Positions 48,964 to 58,830 are shown, numbered from the stretch's first letter. The stretch is DNA of 64,000 bases from Dokdonella_A sp051958935 (GCF_051958935.1 NZ_JBQCFP010000190.1:1-64000), one strand, 5' to 3'. The notes: generated by a model not told the origin, from the letters alone. A program made the numbers and translations.

Positions 48964-49920
48964 ATGATCCACGACAGCATTCTCGACACCATCGGCCGCA
49001 CGCCGGTCGTCAAGCTGCATCGCCTCGCCCCCGAGCACGTCGATCTGTACGTGAAGGTCGAGGCGTTCAATCCCGGCGGTTCGGTCAAGGACCGCCTCGC
49101 GATTGCGATCATCCTGGACGCCGAGCGGAAGGGCCTGCTCAAGCCCGGCGACACGATCATCGAGGCGACCTCGGGCAATACCGGCGTCGCGCTCGCGATG
49201 GTCGCGGCTGCGCGCGGCTACAAGTTCGTCGCGATCATGACCGAGACGTTCTCGATCGAGCGCCGCAAGCTCATGCGCGCGTACGGCGCGAAGGTGATCC
49301 TCACGCCGGCGGCGGAGCGCGGCAGCGGCATGGTGCGCAAGGCCGAGGAACTGGCGAAGAAGCACGGCTGGTTCCTCGCGCGGCAGTTCCAGAACCCGGC
49401 CAACCCCGCCTACCACCGCCAGACGACCGCGGCGGAGGTCCTGCGCGATTTCGCCGGCCGCCGCCTCGACTACTTCGTGACCGGCTGGGGCACGGGCGGC
49501 ACGCTCACCGGCGTCGGCGAGGTGCTGCGCGCAGCGCGACCCGAGGTGAAGATCGTCGCGAGTGAACCGGCCGGCGCGGCGTTGCTGTCCGGCAACGAGT
49601 GGAAGCCGCACAAGATCCAGGGCTGGACCCCCGACTTCGTGCCCGAGGTGCTCGACCGCAAGGTCGCGCACGCGATCGAGCCGGTCGACGACGTCGTCGC
49701 ACGTGACACCGCGCGCCGCCTCGCGGCCGAAGAAGGCATCTTCGTCGGCATCTCTTCGGGCGCCACGCTCGCCGCGGCGCTCAAGGTCGCGGAGTCCGCG
49801 CCGCAGGGCTCGGTGCTGCTCGCGATGCTGCCCGATACCGGCGAACGCTATCTGTCGACGTTCCTGTTCGAGGGCGTCAATGAGGGATCGGACGAGGAAT
49901 GGCTGGCGGGGCTGGGATGA
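48964..49920 (+). CDS. cysK: Cysteine synthase (O-acetylserine sulfhydrylase)
   Basis: 318 residues. PLP beta-family enzyme joining sulfide to O-acetylserine. The Schiff-base lysine is K42 in NPGGSVKDRLA; the substrate loop TSGNTGVALAM is at ~69-79; TGWGTGGTLTGVGEVLR binds the PLP phosphate; IQGWTPDFVPEVLD and EEGIFVGISSGATLAAALKVA follow. Active site and length fit CysK/CysM; the sequence cannot fully separate the two, though IQG-PDFVP favours CysK. It lies 62 bases after cysG and completes the pathway encoded here. Confidence 0.94.
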   Translation: MIHDSILDTIGRTPVVKLHRLAPEHVDLYVKVEAFNPGGSVKDRLAIAIILDAERKGLLKPGDTIIEATSGNTGVALAMVAAARGYKFVAIMTETFSIERRKLMRAYGAKVILTPAAERGSGMVRKAEELAKKHGWFLARQFQNPANPAYHRQTTAAEVLRDFAGRRLDYFVTGWGTGGTLTGVGEVLRAARPEVKIVASEPAGAALLSGNEWKPHKIQGWTPDFVPEVLDRKVAHAIEPVDDVVARDTARRLAAEEGIFVGISSGATLAAALKVAESAPQGSVLLAMLPDTGERYLSTFLFEGVNEGSDEEWLAGLG

Positions 49921-49944
49921 GAGGCGGGGCCGAGGGCTGCCGAG

Positions 49945-49968
49945 CATCGCGGCTGAAGCTGCTCCCGG
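49945..49968. repeat. Single REP half, class A
   Basis: CATCGCGGCTGAAGCTGCTCCCGG, one mismatch from the class A core in the cysJ-cysI spacer. It lies between the convergent ends of cysK and the TPR kinase. Confidence 0.75.
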
Positions 49969-49991
49969 GATGCTCCTGCAACGTGCTTGCT

Positions 49992-52721
49992 CTACCGCGC
50001 GCGCAGCCGCTGCAACGCGTCGCGTGCGTAGGTGCTGAGGTCCTTGGTCGCGGCCGCGTCGGGCGGCAAGGGTGCGAGCAGGCGCTCCGCCTCGTCCGCG
50101 CGGCCATTCGCGGACGCACACGACGCGGCAAGGATCGTCGCTTCCACGCGCACGGCCGGCGCGGCGCCGTCGGCGGACAGCGCCGCCTGCGCCGGGGCAC
50201 AGTCCGGCGGCATGCGCCCGAGCCGCAGCAGCAGGCGCGCATGTTGCGTGCGTACCGCCGCACCAGGCGCGCCCGTGAGGCGCGCCTTCGCGCCTTCGGT
50301 ATACGCCATCGCTTTGGACGCGACGTCGAGCGCGCGCTCGTCATCGCCCGATTCCTCGAGCGCCTTGGCCAGTGCGGCGCTCGCCCGCGCGGCGGTGCGA
50401 CCGGACATTTCGTTCCGCCGCTGCGAGATCGCGAGACTCTCCTCGAGGTACGCCACCGCGTTTCGTGCATCACCCGCGAGCGTGTGGCTGGCACCGACGT
50501 TGACGAGGATGTCGGCGACGCGCCGATGGTCGGGTGCGAGATGGCGACGCTCGATCGCGAGCACCTGGTCCATCACGGCCGCGGACTCGGCGAAGCGCTC
50601 GAGGTTGCGCAACGACACCCCCCAGCTGATCTGCGCCGGTACGGTGCGCGGGTCGCCCTTGCCGTAGACGCGCTCGGCGAGGTCGAGTGCTTCGCGACAG
50701 AGCTGCTCCGCCTCGGCGTAGCGCTGCATGTGTCCGAGTGCGAGCGAGTAGGCATGCGCGATCAGCGCACGGCGCGCGAGCGGGATGTCGGCGCCTTTCG
50801 TCGCGCGATAGCTCGCCTCGGCGAGCGCGACCGCTTCCTCGCCGCGGCCGAGACCTTTCAGCACGACCACTGACACCGGCAGCATCTGCGCGACGTCCTC
50901 CGACACCGCGCCTTCGCGCTCCAGCCGCACCGTGTAGGCGCGCTCGAGATAGTCCCACGCCTCGCGGTCGCGATCGAGGTTGTTGAGCGCGTTGCCGGTC
51001 GAGGCATCGACGTGCGCGAGCATCAGCGGATCATCGATGCCGCGCTCGAGGATCAAGCGGCGCGCGATGCCGTAGTGTTCGAGCGTGTCCTCGTAGCGGC
51101 TGTTGTTCGAGTACGCATAGGCGAGGCCCATGTGCGCGCGCACGAGCGCGCGTGCATCGCCGCTGCGCTCGGCCTCGGCGAGCGAACGCTGCATGAGGTC
51201 CTGCACGCGCCGGCCATCGCCAAGGCCCGAATGCGCGCGCGCCATCGCGCCGAGCAGGGCCGACCGCGTGGCCGGATCGATGTCGGTCTGCGCGTCGATG
51301 CCGGCGACACCGTTGGCGAGCAGTTCGCTCGCGGCGGGGTCGTGACCGTCGGTGTTGGCCGGGTCCGCCCCGGCGAACACGCCGGTGAGGAAGTCGACGA
51401 CGGCGGCCGAGTTGCGCGCCTCGAGCTGCGCCACGTCGCGCTGCTCGCGCGCGATGCGCGCCTGCCACAGGGCCGCGCCGAGCCCGGCGACGAGCGAGAT
51501 CGCGGCGACCGTCGCGAGGCCCGCGGCGAGCGCGTGCCGGCGCACGAAGCGCGCGAGCCGATACGAGACGTTGCCGCGCCGCGCTTTCACCGGCGCATGC
51601 GCGAGGTAGGCGGCGACGTCGGCGGCCATCGCCTCGACGCTCGCATAGCGCTGCGCCGGCTCCTTGCGCAATGCCTTCAGCACGATCGCGTCGAGGTCGC
51701 CGCGCAGGCGCGCGCGCAGCGCGGACGGCTGCAGGCTGCGCACCTGCGCGAGCGCGGCGCTGCGGGCATCCGGCTGGGTGACCGCGCGCGACGGCCGCAG
51801 CGGCTCGGCGGTGAGGATCGCCTGTTCGTAGGCGGCCGGCGAGGCGCCGGTCGCGTCGTACGGGCGCCGGCCGGTCAGGAGTTCGTACAACAGCAGGCCG
51901 AGCGCGTGCACGTCGACACCGGTCGTGACCGGGTGCCCCTGGATCTGCTCGGGCGCCGCGTACTCGGGCGTGAACATGCGCAGCGCGGTCGCCGTCGCCG
52001 CGGCGTCGCCCGCGTCGAGCAGGCGCGCGATGCCGAAGTCGAGGAGCTTCACGTGTCCCTGCGCGTCGACGAGGATGTTCGAGGGCTTGAGGTCGCGATG
52101 CACGACGAGGTTGCGATGCGCGTAGGCAACCGCGTCGCATACGGCGAGGAACAGCGCGAGTCGTTCACCGATGCCGAGGCGGTGCGCGTCACAGTGCGCC
52201 GCGAGCGTACTGCCGTCCACGTATTCGAGCGCGAGGAAGGGCCGCCCCTCGTCGTCGACGCCGCCGTCGAGCAGGCGCGCGATGTTCGGATGATTCAACG
52301 TTGCGAGGATCTGCCGTTCGGCGCGGAAGCGATGCGACAGCGTCTCGCCCGCCCAGCCGCCGCGCATGAGCTTGACCGCGGCCTGCTGCACGTACTCGCC
52401 GTCGTCGCGCTCGGCGAGGTAGACCGCGCCCATGCCGCCGCGGCCGAGTTCGCGCAGCAGCCGCCAGACGCCGACGCGCCGCCCGATCCACGCGTCGCGC
52501 GCGTGCTCACGTTCGCCGAACGCCTCGACCAGATCCGGCGTCGCGGCGGCGAGCCCGGTCGCCGCGGCCGCCGCGTCGGCACGCAGCAGCGCCTCGACCT
52601 CGCACCGCATCGCCTCGTCCCCCGCGCAGGCGTCGTCGAGGAAGCGTTCGCGCTCGTCCGCGTGCAGCTCGAGCGCGCGCTCGAACAGCGCGCGCATGCG
52701 TTCCCACGCCTGCTTGTCCAT
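49992..52721 (-). CDS. Membrane serine/threonine protein kinase with C-terminal TPR repeats
   Basis: 909 residues from ATG 52721. An N-terminal helical segment (~1-75, WERMRALFERALELHADERERFLDDAC) is typical of this bacterial STK group. Kinase domain ~84-360: glycine loop GRGGMGAV (93-100), ATP lysine K117, catalytic HRDLKPSNIL, DFGIAR and APEQIQG. One TM follows (ALAAGLATVAAISLVAGLGAALW, ~395). Some 480 residues of TPR-like helices outside the membrane carry AHMGLAYAYSNNSRYEDTLEHYGIARRL, ALSLGHMQRYAEAEQLCREAL and similar. It probably senses a periplasmic protein or peptide and phosphorylates cytosolic targets, which are unknown. Confidence 0.92.
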   Translation of the reverse strand: MDKQAWERMRALFERALELHADERERFLDDACAGDEAMRCEVEALLRADAAAAATGLAAATPDLVEAFGEREHARDAWIGRRVGVWRLLRELGRGGMGAVYLAERDDGEYVQQAAVKLMRGGWAGETLSHRFRAERQILATLNHPNIARLLDGGVDDEGRPFLALEYVDGSTLAAHCDAHRLGIGERLALFLAVCDAVAYAHRNLVVHRDLKPSNILVDAQGHVKLLDFGIARLLDAGDAAATATALRMFTPEYAAPEQIQGHPVTTGVDVHALGLLLYELLTGRRPYDATGASPAAYEQAILTAEPLRPSRAVTQPDARSAALAQVRSLQPSALRARLRGDLDAIVLKALRKEPAQRYASVEAMAADVAAYLAHAPVKARRGNVSYRLARFVRRHALAAGLATVAAISLVAGLGAALWQARIAREQRDVAQLEARNSAAVVDFLTGVFAGADPANTDGHDPAASELLANGVAGIDAQTDIDPATRSALLGAMARAHSGLGDGRRVQDLMQRSLAEAERSGDARALVRAHMGLAYAYSNNSRYEDTLEHYGIARRLILERGIDDPLMLAHVDASTGNALNNLDRDREAWDYLERAYTVRLEREGAVSEDVAQMLPVSVVVLKGLGRGEEAVALAEASYRATKGADIPLARRALIAHAYSLALGHMQRYAEAEQLCREALDLAERVYGKGDPRTVPAQISWGVSLRNLERFAESAAVMDQVLAIERRHLAPDHRRVADILVNVGASHTLAGDARNAVAYLEESLAISQRRNEMSGRTAARASAALAKALEESGDDERALDVASKAMAYTEGAKARLTGAPGAAVRTQHARLLLRLGRMPPDCAPAQAALSADGAAPAVRVEATILAASCASANGRADEAERLLAPLPPDAAATKDLSTYARDALQRLRAR

Positions 52722-52815
52722 CGCCGCCCGCCCCCTCGCCGCCGGCATCGCCGGAGAGCCTGCCACGGCCGCGCGCCACCGCGTACGGGGACTTTCCCCC
52801 ACGCCGCCGGATCCG

Positions 52816-53526
52816 CTATCCCTGCGTGCGCGCCTCGCCGGCGAGCGCGGCGTCGACCGCGGCCTGCGCGTGCAGCGCGGTCGTGTCGAACAACGGCACC
52901 GTCGCATCGGTCGCGCCGACGAGCAGGGCGATCTCGGTGCAACCGAGGATGATCGCCTCGGCGCCGTCTCCGACGAGCTCGCGCATGATGTCGCGGTAGG
53001 CCGCGCGCGAATCGTCGCGCACGATACCGAGGCAGAGTTCGTCATAGATCACGCGATGCACGCGTTCGACCGCGGCGTCGCCGGGCACGAGCACGTCGAG
53101 CCCGTGCGCGCGCAGGCGGTCGCGATAGAACGCCTGCTCCATCGTGAAGCGCGTGCCGAGCAGGCCGACACGCCGGGCGCCGGCGGCCTTGATCGCGGTC
53201 GCGGTCGGATCGGCGATATGCAGCAACGGAATCGCGACAGCGGCCTCGATCGCGGCCGCGACCTTGTGCATCGTGTTCGTGCAGAGCACGACGAAGTCGG
53301 CGCCCGCGCGTTCGAGCGACTGCGCCGCCTGTGCGAGTGCCGCGCCCGCGGCGCCCCAGTCCCCTGCATGCTGCAGCCGTTCGATCGCGTCGAAGTCGAC
53401 GCTGTGGAGCACGAGCCTGGCCGAATGCAGCCCGCCGAGACGTTGCTTCACGCCTTCATTGACGAGGCGGTAGTAGACGGCGGTCGATTCCCAGCTCATG
53501 CCGCCGATCAGGCCCATCGTCTTCAT
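52816..53526 (-). CDS. Aspartate/glutamate racemase family protein
   Basis: 236 residues. MKTMGLIGGMSWESTAVYYRLVNEGVKQRLGGLHSARLVLHS is the classic opening. The two catalytic cysteines are C82 in VLCTNTMHKVA and C196 in IILGCTEIALLV. PLP-independent racemase that interconverts L- and D-aspartate (or glutamate) by two-base proton transfer; YgeA-like enzymes have broad specificity. D-amino acids could feed cell-wall modification or signalling. It lies between the kinase and fba, separated from fba by the terminator at 53582-53612. Confidence 0.93.
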   Translation of the reverse strand: MKTMGLIGGMSWESTAVYYRLVNEGVKQRLGGLHSARLVLHSVDFDAIERLQHAGDWGAAGAALAQAAQSLERAGADFVVLCTNTMHKVAAAIEAAVAIPLLHIADPTATAIKAAGARRVGLLGTRFTMEQAFYRDRLRAHGLDVLVPGDAAVERVHRVIYDELCLGIVRDDSRAAYRDIMRELVGDGAEAIILGCTEIALLVGATDATVPLFDTTALHAQAAVDAALAGEARTQG

Positions 53527-53581
53527 TGGCGCATCGTCTCCAGCGCAGGGGCCGCGTCCATCGCGGCATGCCCATCACCAC

Positions 53582-53612
53582 CAAAGAAAACGGGCGCCGC
53601 AGCGCCCGTTTC
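53582..53612 (-). terminator. Rho-independent terminator of fba
   Basis: On the minus strand AACGGGCGC-TGCG-GCGCCCGTT gives a 9-bp stem followed by TTCTTTGG, with the stem's own terminal TT extending the run. It starts ~36 bases beyond the fba stop at 53648. Confidence 0.9.
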
Positions 53613-53647
53613 CGTATCCCCGACGCGATCCACCGGATCGCGCGGCG

Positions 53648-54658
53648 TCACGCCACCTTCTTCCATTGGCCGAGCGCGGCGAGGCCGTTCTGCTTCGCGC
53701 GCAGCACGACCATGTCCTGCGCGGCCTTGAAGTTGGCCTGCATGTCCTTCGCCCACAGCTGCAGCGCGGCGGTCTGCATCGCACGGCCGTAGGAGAACGA
53801 CAGCGGCCACGGGTGCGGGCCCATCTGGTTCATCGCGTTGAGGTGCGCGGTCGCCTGCTCGTCGCTCTGGCCGCCGGAGAGGAACACGATGCCCGGCAGC
53901 GTCGCCGGCACCGCCGACTTGAGGCAGCGCACGGTCGCCTCGGCGACGGTGTCGACGTCCGCCTGGTCCGCGCAGTCCTTGCCGGAGACGACCATGCTCG
54001 CCTTGAGGATCGTGCCTTCGAGCAGCACGTTCTGCTCGTACAGCGCGCCGAACAGCGAGCGCAGCGTCGCTTCGGTGACTTCGTAGCAGACGTCGATGTC
54101 GTGGTCGCCGTCCATCAGCACTTCGGGCTCGACCATCGGCACGATGCCCGCTTCCTGGCACAGCGCGGCGTAGCGTGCGAGCGCATGCGAGTTCGCCTCG
54201 ATGCAGGTGCCGCTCGGCGTGTCCTCGCCGATCGTGATGACCGCGCGCCACTTGGCGAACTTCGCGCCGAGCTTGGCGTATTCGGCGAGGCGCTCGCGCA
54301 GGCCATCGAGGCCTTCGGTGACGAGTTCGCCCGGGAAGCCGGCGAGCGGCTTGGCGCCGATGTCGACCTTGATGCCGGGCAGGATGCCCGCGTCCATCAT
54401 GATCTTGGTGAACGGCACGCCGGCCTTGGTCGCCTGGCGGATCGTCTCGTCGTAAAGGATCGCGCCGGAGATGTGCTCGCCGAGCTTCGGCGCGGTCAGC
54501 AGCATCTCGCGGTAGGCGCGACGGTTTTCTTCGGTGTTCGGCACGTTGACCGAGTCGAAGCGCTTCTTGATCGTGGCGGTGGACTCGTCGATCGCGATGA
54601 TGCCCTTGCCCGGTGCCACCATCGCCTGGGCGACGCTTTCAAGCTCTTCGATACTCAT
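53648..54658 (-). CDS. Fructose-bisphosphate aldolase, class I
   Basis: 336 residues from ATG 54658, with GGAG seven bases upstream. Schiff-base (metal-independent) aldolase: ESVAQAMVAPGKGIIAIDESTATIKKRFD at the start, KWRAVITIGEDTPS and the active-site neighbourhood VPMVEPEVLMDGDHDIDVC, then the lysine in LEGTILKASMVVSGKD, and GIVFLSGGQSDEQATAHLNAMNQ with the phosphate-binding SGGQS. It cleaves fructose 1,6-bisphosphate in glycolysis. This is the animal-type class I aldolase found in Xanthomonas near pyk and pgk; those two lie upstream here but separated by about 5 and 9 kb of inserted genes. Confidence 0.96.
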   Translation of the reverse strand: MSIEELESVAQAMVAPGKGIIAIDESTATIKKRFDSVNVPNTEENRRAYREMLLTAPKLGEHISGAILYDETIRQATKAGVPFTKIMMDAGILPGIKVDIGAKPLAGFPGELVTEGLDGLRERLAEYAKLGAKFAKWRAVITIGEDTPSGTCIEANSHALARYAALCQEAGIVPMVEPEVLMDGDHDIDVCYEVTEATLRSLFGALYEQNVLLEGTILKASMVVSGKDCADQADVDTVAEATVRCLKSAVPATLPGIVFLSGGQSDEQATAHLNAMNQMGPHPWPLSFSYGRAMQTAALQLWAKDMQANFKAAQDMVVLRAKQNGLAALGQWKKVA

Positions 54659-54797
54659 CAAACGGCTCCGTGACGAAACGAAAGGAGGCCGCGGCCGCTG
54701 GATCAACCGGCCGGGCGGAGTGATTTTCAGGGGCGGGGATTATAGGTCAGTTCCGCCGCAGGTGCTGCCCGCCCGGAACCGTTCAGGCCGCTCGCGC

Positions 54798-55826
54798 TCA
54801 GTGCGGCGACTGCCATTGCCGCGCGAAGGCGACGCCGAACGCATCGCCGTCGGCGAGCTCGAGCGCGAGCGCCTGCGTGCCGGTCGAGGTGTCGACGAGG
54901 ACGCTGCCGTGCTCGTCGGCAAGCTCGTCGGCGAGCTCGCCGATCACGAACGCCTCGACGAGCCAGCGGAACGCGCCGGCGAAATCCGGACAGGCGCCAT
55001 TCGCCGAGAGGTTCTCGTCACCGCCTTCCTGCGAAGTCCAGTAGTAGATGCCCCCGGCCCCGCAGGCCTTGGTGGGCGGCGGCCGGTACAGCAGGCCGCC
55101 GAGGCCGTCGCCGACCTCGGTGAACAGCAGCGTGCTCGATTTCAGCAGCTCCTGCATCTTCGGCGAGTAGTCCTCCTGCATTGCTTCCGCCGGCGTGCCC
55201 CAGTCCTTGAGGATCGCGCTGTAGGCGTCGCGCAGGTGGTCGGCCGACGTCATCGAATGGTCGCCGATCGTGATCGCCCCGACCGTGCGCTGCATGGAGA
55301 GGAAATCCGCCGGAAGGTCGAAGCCGAGGCGCTGGCGCGCACGATCGAGCTCCGCCGCGCCGACCGGCTTGCCGGCCTCGAGATGGATCGCGACGTCGTG
55401 CTCGCGGGCGAATGCCTGGGTCGCCTCGATGAACGCGGCGACGCGTTCGCCGAACGGCCGGCCGTTCTTCGTAAGCGTGGCCGCGGCGGGCGCGAAATCG
55501 AGCAACGCGATCGCCTGCTCGCCCTTGCGCGCGCGGCCCTTGCCGTCGCCGCGCAGCACGTACTCGCCATGCGCACGCAGCGCGTGCGGCCCGGGCGCGA
55601 GCTCGAAGCGGCACATCACGCTGCGTTCGGCGCCGCCACCGTTGTCACCGCGCAGGGTACAGGCCGGCTTGCCGTCGACGTCGACGACGATGTCGATGTG
55701 TGCGGCCTGCCAGGATGACAGCACCTCGACCGGCACGGCCTTCGCGGGCATGCCGGCGAAGGCCGCGCAGCATGCGAGGAGGGGCGCGAGCACGCGCGAT
55801 GGGTGGGCGAAAGGTCGTGCGGTCAT
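54798..55826 (-). CDS. Secreted protein with possible SMI1/KNR4 (SUKH)-like domain
   Basis: 342 residues from ATG 55826. The N terminus is a signal peptide (PLLACCAAFAGMPAKA), with LLACC also resembling a lipobox. A beta domain follows (SSWQAAHIDIVVDVDGKPACTLRGD...MCRFELAPGPHALRAHGEYVL), then ~150-342 with LGFDLPADFLSMQRTVGAITIGDHSMTSADHLRDAY, which recalls the LPxDYxxFxxxxxG of SUKH proteins, and CPDFAGAFRWLVEAFVIGELADEL. SUKH proteins are known as toxin-immunity or regulatory folds, usually cytosolic; an exported one would be unusual. It follows the WD40 kinase gene by 25 bases and is probably co-transcribed with it. Confidence 0.6.
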   Translation of the reverse strand: MTARPFAHPSRVLAPLLACCAAFAGMPAKAVPVEVLSSWQAAHIDIVVDVDGKPACTLRGDNGGGAERSVMCRFELAPGPHALRAHGEYVLRGDGKGRARKGEQAIALLDFAPAAATLTKNGRPFGERVAAFIEATQAFAREHDVAIHLEAGKPVGAAELDRARQRLGFDLPADFLSMQRTVGAITIGDHSMTSADHLRDAYSAILKDWGTPAEAMQEDYSPKMQELLKSSTLLFTEVGDGLGGLLYRPPPTKACGAGGIYYWTSQEGGDENLSANGACPDFAGAFRWLVEAFVIGELADELADEHGSVLVDTSTGTQALALELADGDAFGVAFARQWQSPH

Positions 55827-55851
55827 GGAATCCTTCCCGGCATCCGTTCGT

Positions 55852-58830
55852 TCAGTCAGCGCGCAGGCGACTACCGGCAGGCGCAGCCGCATCGTCGACC
55901 AGTGGCCCCTCGTAGAGTACGACGAGTGGCAGTCGGAACGCTTCCAGCGCGAGGAGGTGGCCGCCCGAATCGGCGAGCCAGAGCCGGTCGGCGGTCGCGT
56001 CGAATTCCGCGGCCGTGAGATCGCCGAGGTCGCTGCGCACTGCCGCTTCGACGCGCAGGTGCAGCGCACCGTCGGCGCTGCGTGCAATCACGTAGCGCAG
56101 CACCGCACCGCGCCCTGCAGCGAATGCGCCGCCGTGGCCGTCACTCGTGAGCGTCCACAGGCGGTGGCCGAAATCGGGCAGCGCCAGCAGGCGGCGCGTG
56201 TCGGTATCCCACGCGTACAGCCGCGTCGGATCGGCGCCTTCGACGAGCACGATGCGGACCTTTTCGAGTTCGAGCAGGTGATAGCCGGCCTCGCTGTCGA
56301 TCGCATGCGCACGCGCGGACCAGTCGCCGCCGTCGCCTCGCTCGAGTTCGACGAGGCGATGGTTCCAGGTGCCGACCAGGCCGCGGCGCCTGTCACGTGC
56401 GATCCAGAACGCATGCAGGCGCAAGTCCGGCGTCGCCGTGAGCGCGCGCAGGTCCAGCGTCTCTTCCTCGTCGAGCGACGGCCAGCGCCAGCGCTTGAGC
56501 GTGCCGTCGGAGGAACTCGACCACAGCGACGGGCCGAGCAGGGCGATCTGGTTGACGAGGTAGTCGTGGCCGCGCGAGCGCCAGCGCACGTCCATCGCGG
56601 GCAGGTTCCAGATCGCCAACGTGCGGTCGTCGGATGCGCTCGCGAGGTGGTCCGCGTCACCCGCGAGCGCGGTGACGCCGTCCGCGTGCAACGCGTGCGG
56701 GACGACCTTGCCTCCCTCGACCGCGTACACGACGCCGTCACTGGAACCGACGTATACGGCATGCCGCACGGCGTCCACGTGCACGGCCCAGCTCTCGGTC
56801 TTGCCGAGATCGACGCGCTGCGCGACCGGCAGCACGCCGTAGTCGAGCTGCGCCAGGCGGTGCGCGGCGCCGTCGAGCAACAGCACGCCGGCGCCGCCGG
56901 CCTGCAGCGCGGCAGGTGTGCTTGCCGGCGCGCCATGGATTTCTTCGAGGAAGGCACCGTCGCGCCACAGGCGCACGCCTGCTTCGCCGGCGACGACCAG
57001 GGTCGGCGCGTCGGCCAGCCACGCCAATGACTGCGCGCCGCGCTGCACGGGCGAGGCGCGCATCGGTGCGCTTCCGTCGAGCGCGAAGACGTCGATCTCG
57101 GGCTCGCGCCCGGCGACCGCGAGTCGCGGCGGCGCGTCGAGCAGGGCGAGGTCCCGTACCGCGCCGAGATCGAGCGCGTGTTCGAGCACGACCGTGCCGT
57201 CGCTCGTGCGCAGCACGCGAACGCGCGCGCCCGTCGCATCCACGAGCGCGAGCCAGCGGCGCGACAGCGCGATCGCCGGCGCGCCGGCCGCATCGGCGAC
57301 GCGCGCCGTGTGCTGCAACCGCTCGCCGTCTCGCCGCCACAGCACGAGGTCGCGGGCGGATGCCGCGACGACGGTACGCGCATCCGGCGAGACGCGCACG
57401 ATCGCGTCGCCCGCGAGCTCCTTCGGCAGGCGGGCGAGCAGGGTCGCCTGCGCGCTCACGGGATCGATCGCCTGCAGCGCATCCTCCGTCGCGACTGCGA
57501 GGAGTCCTTCTTCGAGCGCGCCGAGTAGGCGCTGTCCGTGCGGGAGCACGACGCGGCTCGCCTCGACGTCCGCGTGCAGGGGGCGCAGGTACCAGCCGTC
57601 GGCGGAGGCGAGCACCGCGACGTCGTCGCGGCGCGCGAGCACGCTGCGCGCATCGACCGGCACGCCGTAGCTCGCGCGCTCACGCAGCCATCCGCGCGCC
57701 GGCGACACGTCCGCCGGCGCCGCGACGGACGGCGCCGGCGCAGGCGATCGCCACGGCCCCACGGCGAGGGCCGATGCGAGCACCGCCGCAGCGGCCACGC
57801 CGGACAGGAACCGCCACCGCGGACGCGGCGGCGCGCGCGCGATCGTCGCCGCGATCGCCCGCGCCGGCGCCGGCCGCGTCGCGACGTCGACGCGCGCATC
57901 GCGTTCGAGTGCGAGCAGGAACGCGCCGACATCGGCATGGCGCTGCGCCGGATCGACCGCGAGCGCGAGCGCCAGCGCCGCGGAGATCGCCGGCGGCGTG
58001 TCGCGGGGCAGCTCCGCGGTCATCGTCGCAGGCGCACGCGTGAGGCCATCGAGGCTGATCTCGCTGAAACTGCGGCCGCTGCGCAGCGGCGAGCCGCGCA
58101 GCATCTCGGCGACGATCAGCGCGAGCGCGTACTGGTCCGTCGCGAGCGTGACCGGATAGCCGTAGAACTGCTCCGGCGCGAAGTACTGCGGCGTGCCGAT
58201 CACGTGCCCGACCTGGGTCAGGCGCGTCGCGGCGGCGTCGTCCTCGAGCACGCGTGCGATGCCGAAGTCGAGCAGCTTGACCTGCTCGTGGCCCGCGCCG
58301 TGCGCGAGGAACACATTGTCGGGCTTGAGGTCCCTGTGCACGATGTCGCGCGCATGCGCGTGGGCGAGCGCGGCAACGATCCCGCGCACGATCGCCATCA
58401 CGCGCGCGATCGGCAGCCCTTGCGGCGAACGCGCGATCTCGGCGGCGAGGCTCTCGCCTTCGAGGTATTCCATGACGTAGTACGGCACGTCGCCAGGCGA
58501 CACGTCGAAATCGTGCACCTCCACGATGCCCGGATGGCGCAGCCCCGCGAGCAGTCGCGCCTCGCGCAGGAAGCGCTCGCGGAACGCGGCGTCGCCGAGG
58601 CCGGGTTGCAGCAGCTTGACCGCGACCGGATGGCCGAGTGCGACGTGGCGGCCTCTCAGCACCACGCCCATGCCGCCTTCACCGATGAGTTCGACGAGTG
58701 CGTACTTGCCGAATGCCTGGCCGATGAAGGCACGCGCATCCGCGGGCGCCGGGCTGCCGCCGCAGCGCGAGCAGCGCGCGGCGCCGGCACCCATGGCGAG
58801 GCCGCAGCCGGTGCATATCCGGAAGTCCAT
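55852..58830 (-). CDS. Membrane serine/threonine kinase with N-terminal zinc ribbon and C-terminal beta-propeller
   Basis: 992 residues. A zinc ribbon at the very start (C6-x2-C9...C20-x2-C23). Kinase domain ~43-310: glycine loop GEGGMGVVL, K72 in VAVKLL, HRDLKPDNVF (165-174), LDFGIAR and GTPQYFAPEQFYG. A TM near 330-352 (FLSGVAAAAVLASALAVGPW) is followed by ~600 residues of WD40/quinoprotein-like repeats (VRVSPDARTVVAASARDLVLW, VTALAGDADHLASASDDRTLAIWNLP, LWSSSSDGTLKRWRWPSL). The propeller is likely periplasmic and senses or scaffolds. Downstream it is followed by the SUKH-like gene; upstream by a TonB-like secreted protein. Confidence 0.92.
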   Translation of the reverse strand: MDFRICTGCGLAMGAGAARCSRCGGSPAPADARAFIGQAFGKYALVELIGEGGMGVVLRGRHVALGHPVAVKLLQPGLGDAAFRERFLREARLLAGLRHPGIVEVHDFDVSPGDVPYYVMEYLEGESLAAEIARSPQGLPIARVMAIVRGIVAALAHAHARDIVHRDLKPDNVFLAHGAGHEQVKLLDFGIARVLEDDAAATRLTQVGHVIGTPQYFAPEQFYGYPVTLATDQYALALIVAEMLRGSPLRSGRSFSEISLDGLTRAPATMTAELPRDTPPAISAALALALAVDPAQRHADVGAFLLALERDARVDVATRPAPARAIAATIARAPPRPRWRFLSGVAAAAVLASALAVGPWRSPAPAPSVAAPADVSPARGWLRERASYGVPVDARSVLARRDDVAVLASADGWYLRPLHADVEASRVVLPHGQRLLGALEEGLLAVATEDALQAIDPVSAQATLLARLPKELAGDAIVRVSPDARTVVAASARDLVLWRRDGERLQHTARVADAAGAPAIALSRRWLALVDATGARVRVLRTSDGTVVLEHALDLGAVRDLALLDAPPRLAVAGREPEIDVFALDGSAPMRASPVQRGAQSLAWLADAPTLVVAGEAGVRLWRDGAFLEEIHGAPASTPAALQAGGAGVLLLDGAAHRLAQLDYGVLPVAQRVDLGKTESWAVHVDAVRHAVYVGSSDGVVYAVEGGKVVPHALHADGVTALAGDADHLASASDDRTLAIWNLPAMDVRWRSRGHDYLVNQIALLGPSLWSSSSDGTLKRWRWPSLDEEETLDLRALTATPDLRLHAFWIARDRRRGLVGTWNHRLVELERGDGGDWSARAHAIDSEAGYHLLELEKVRIVLVEGADPTRLYAWDTDTRRLLALPDFGHRLWTLTSDGHGGAFAAGRGAVLRYVIARSADGALHLRVEAAVRSDLGDLTAAEFDATADRLWLADSGGHLLALEAFRLPLVVLYEGPLVDDAAAPAGSRLRAD

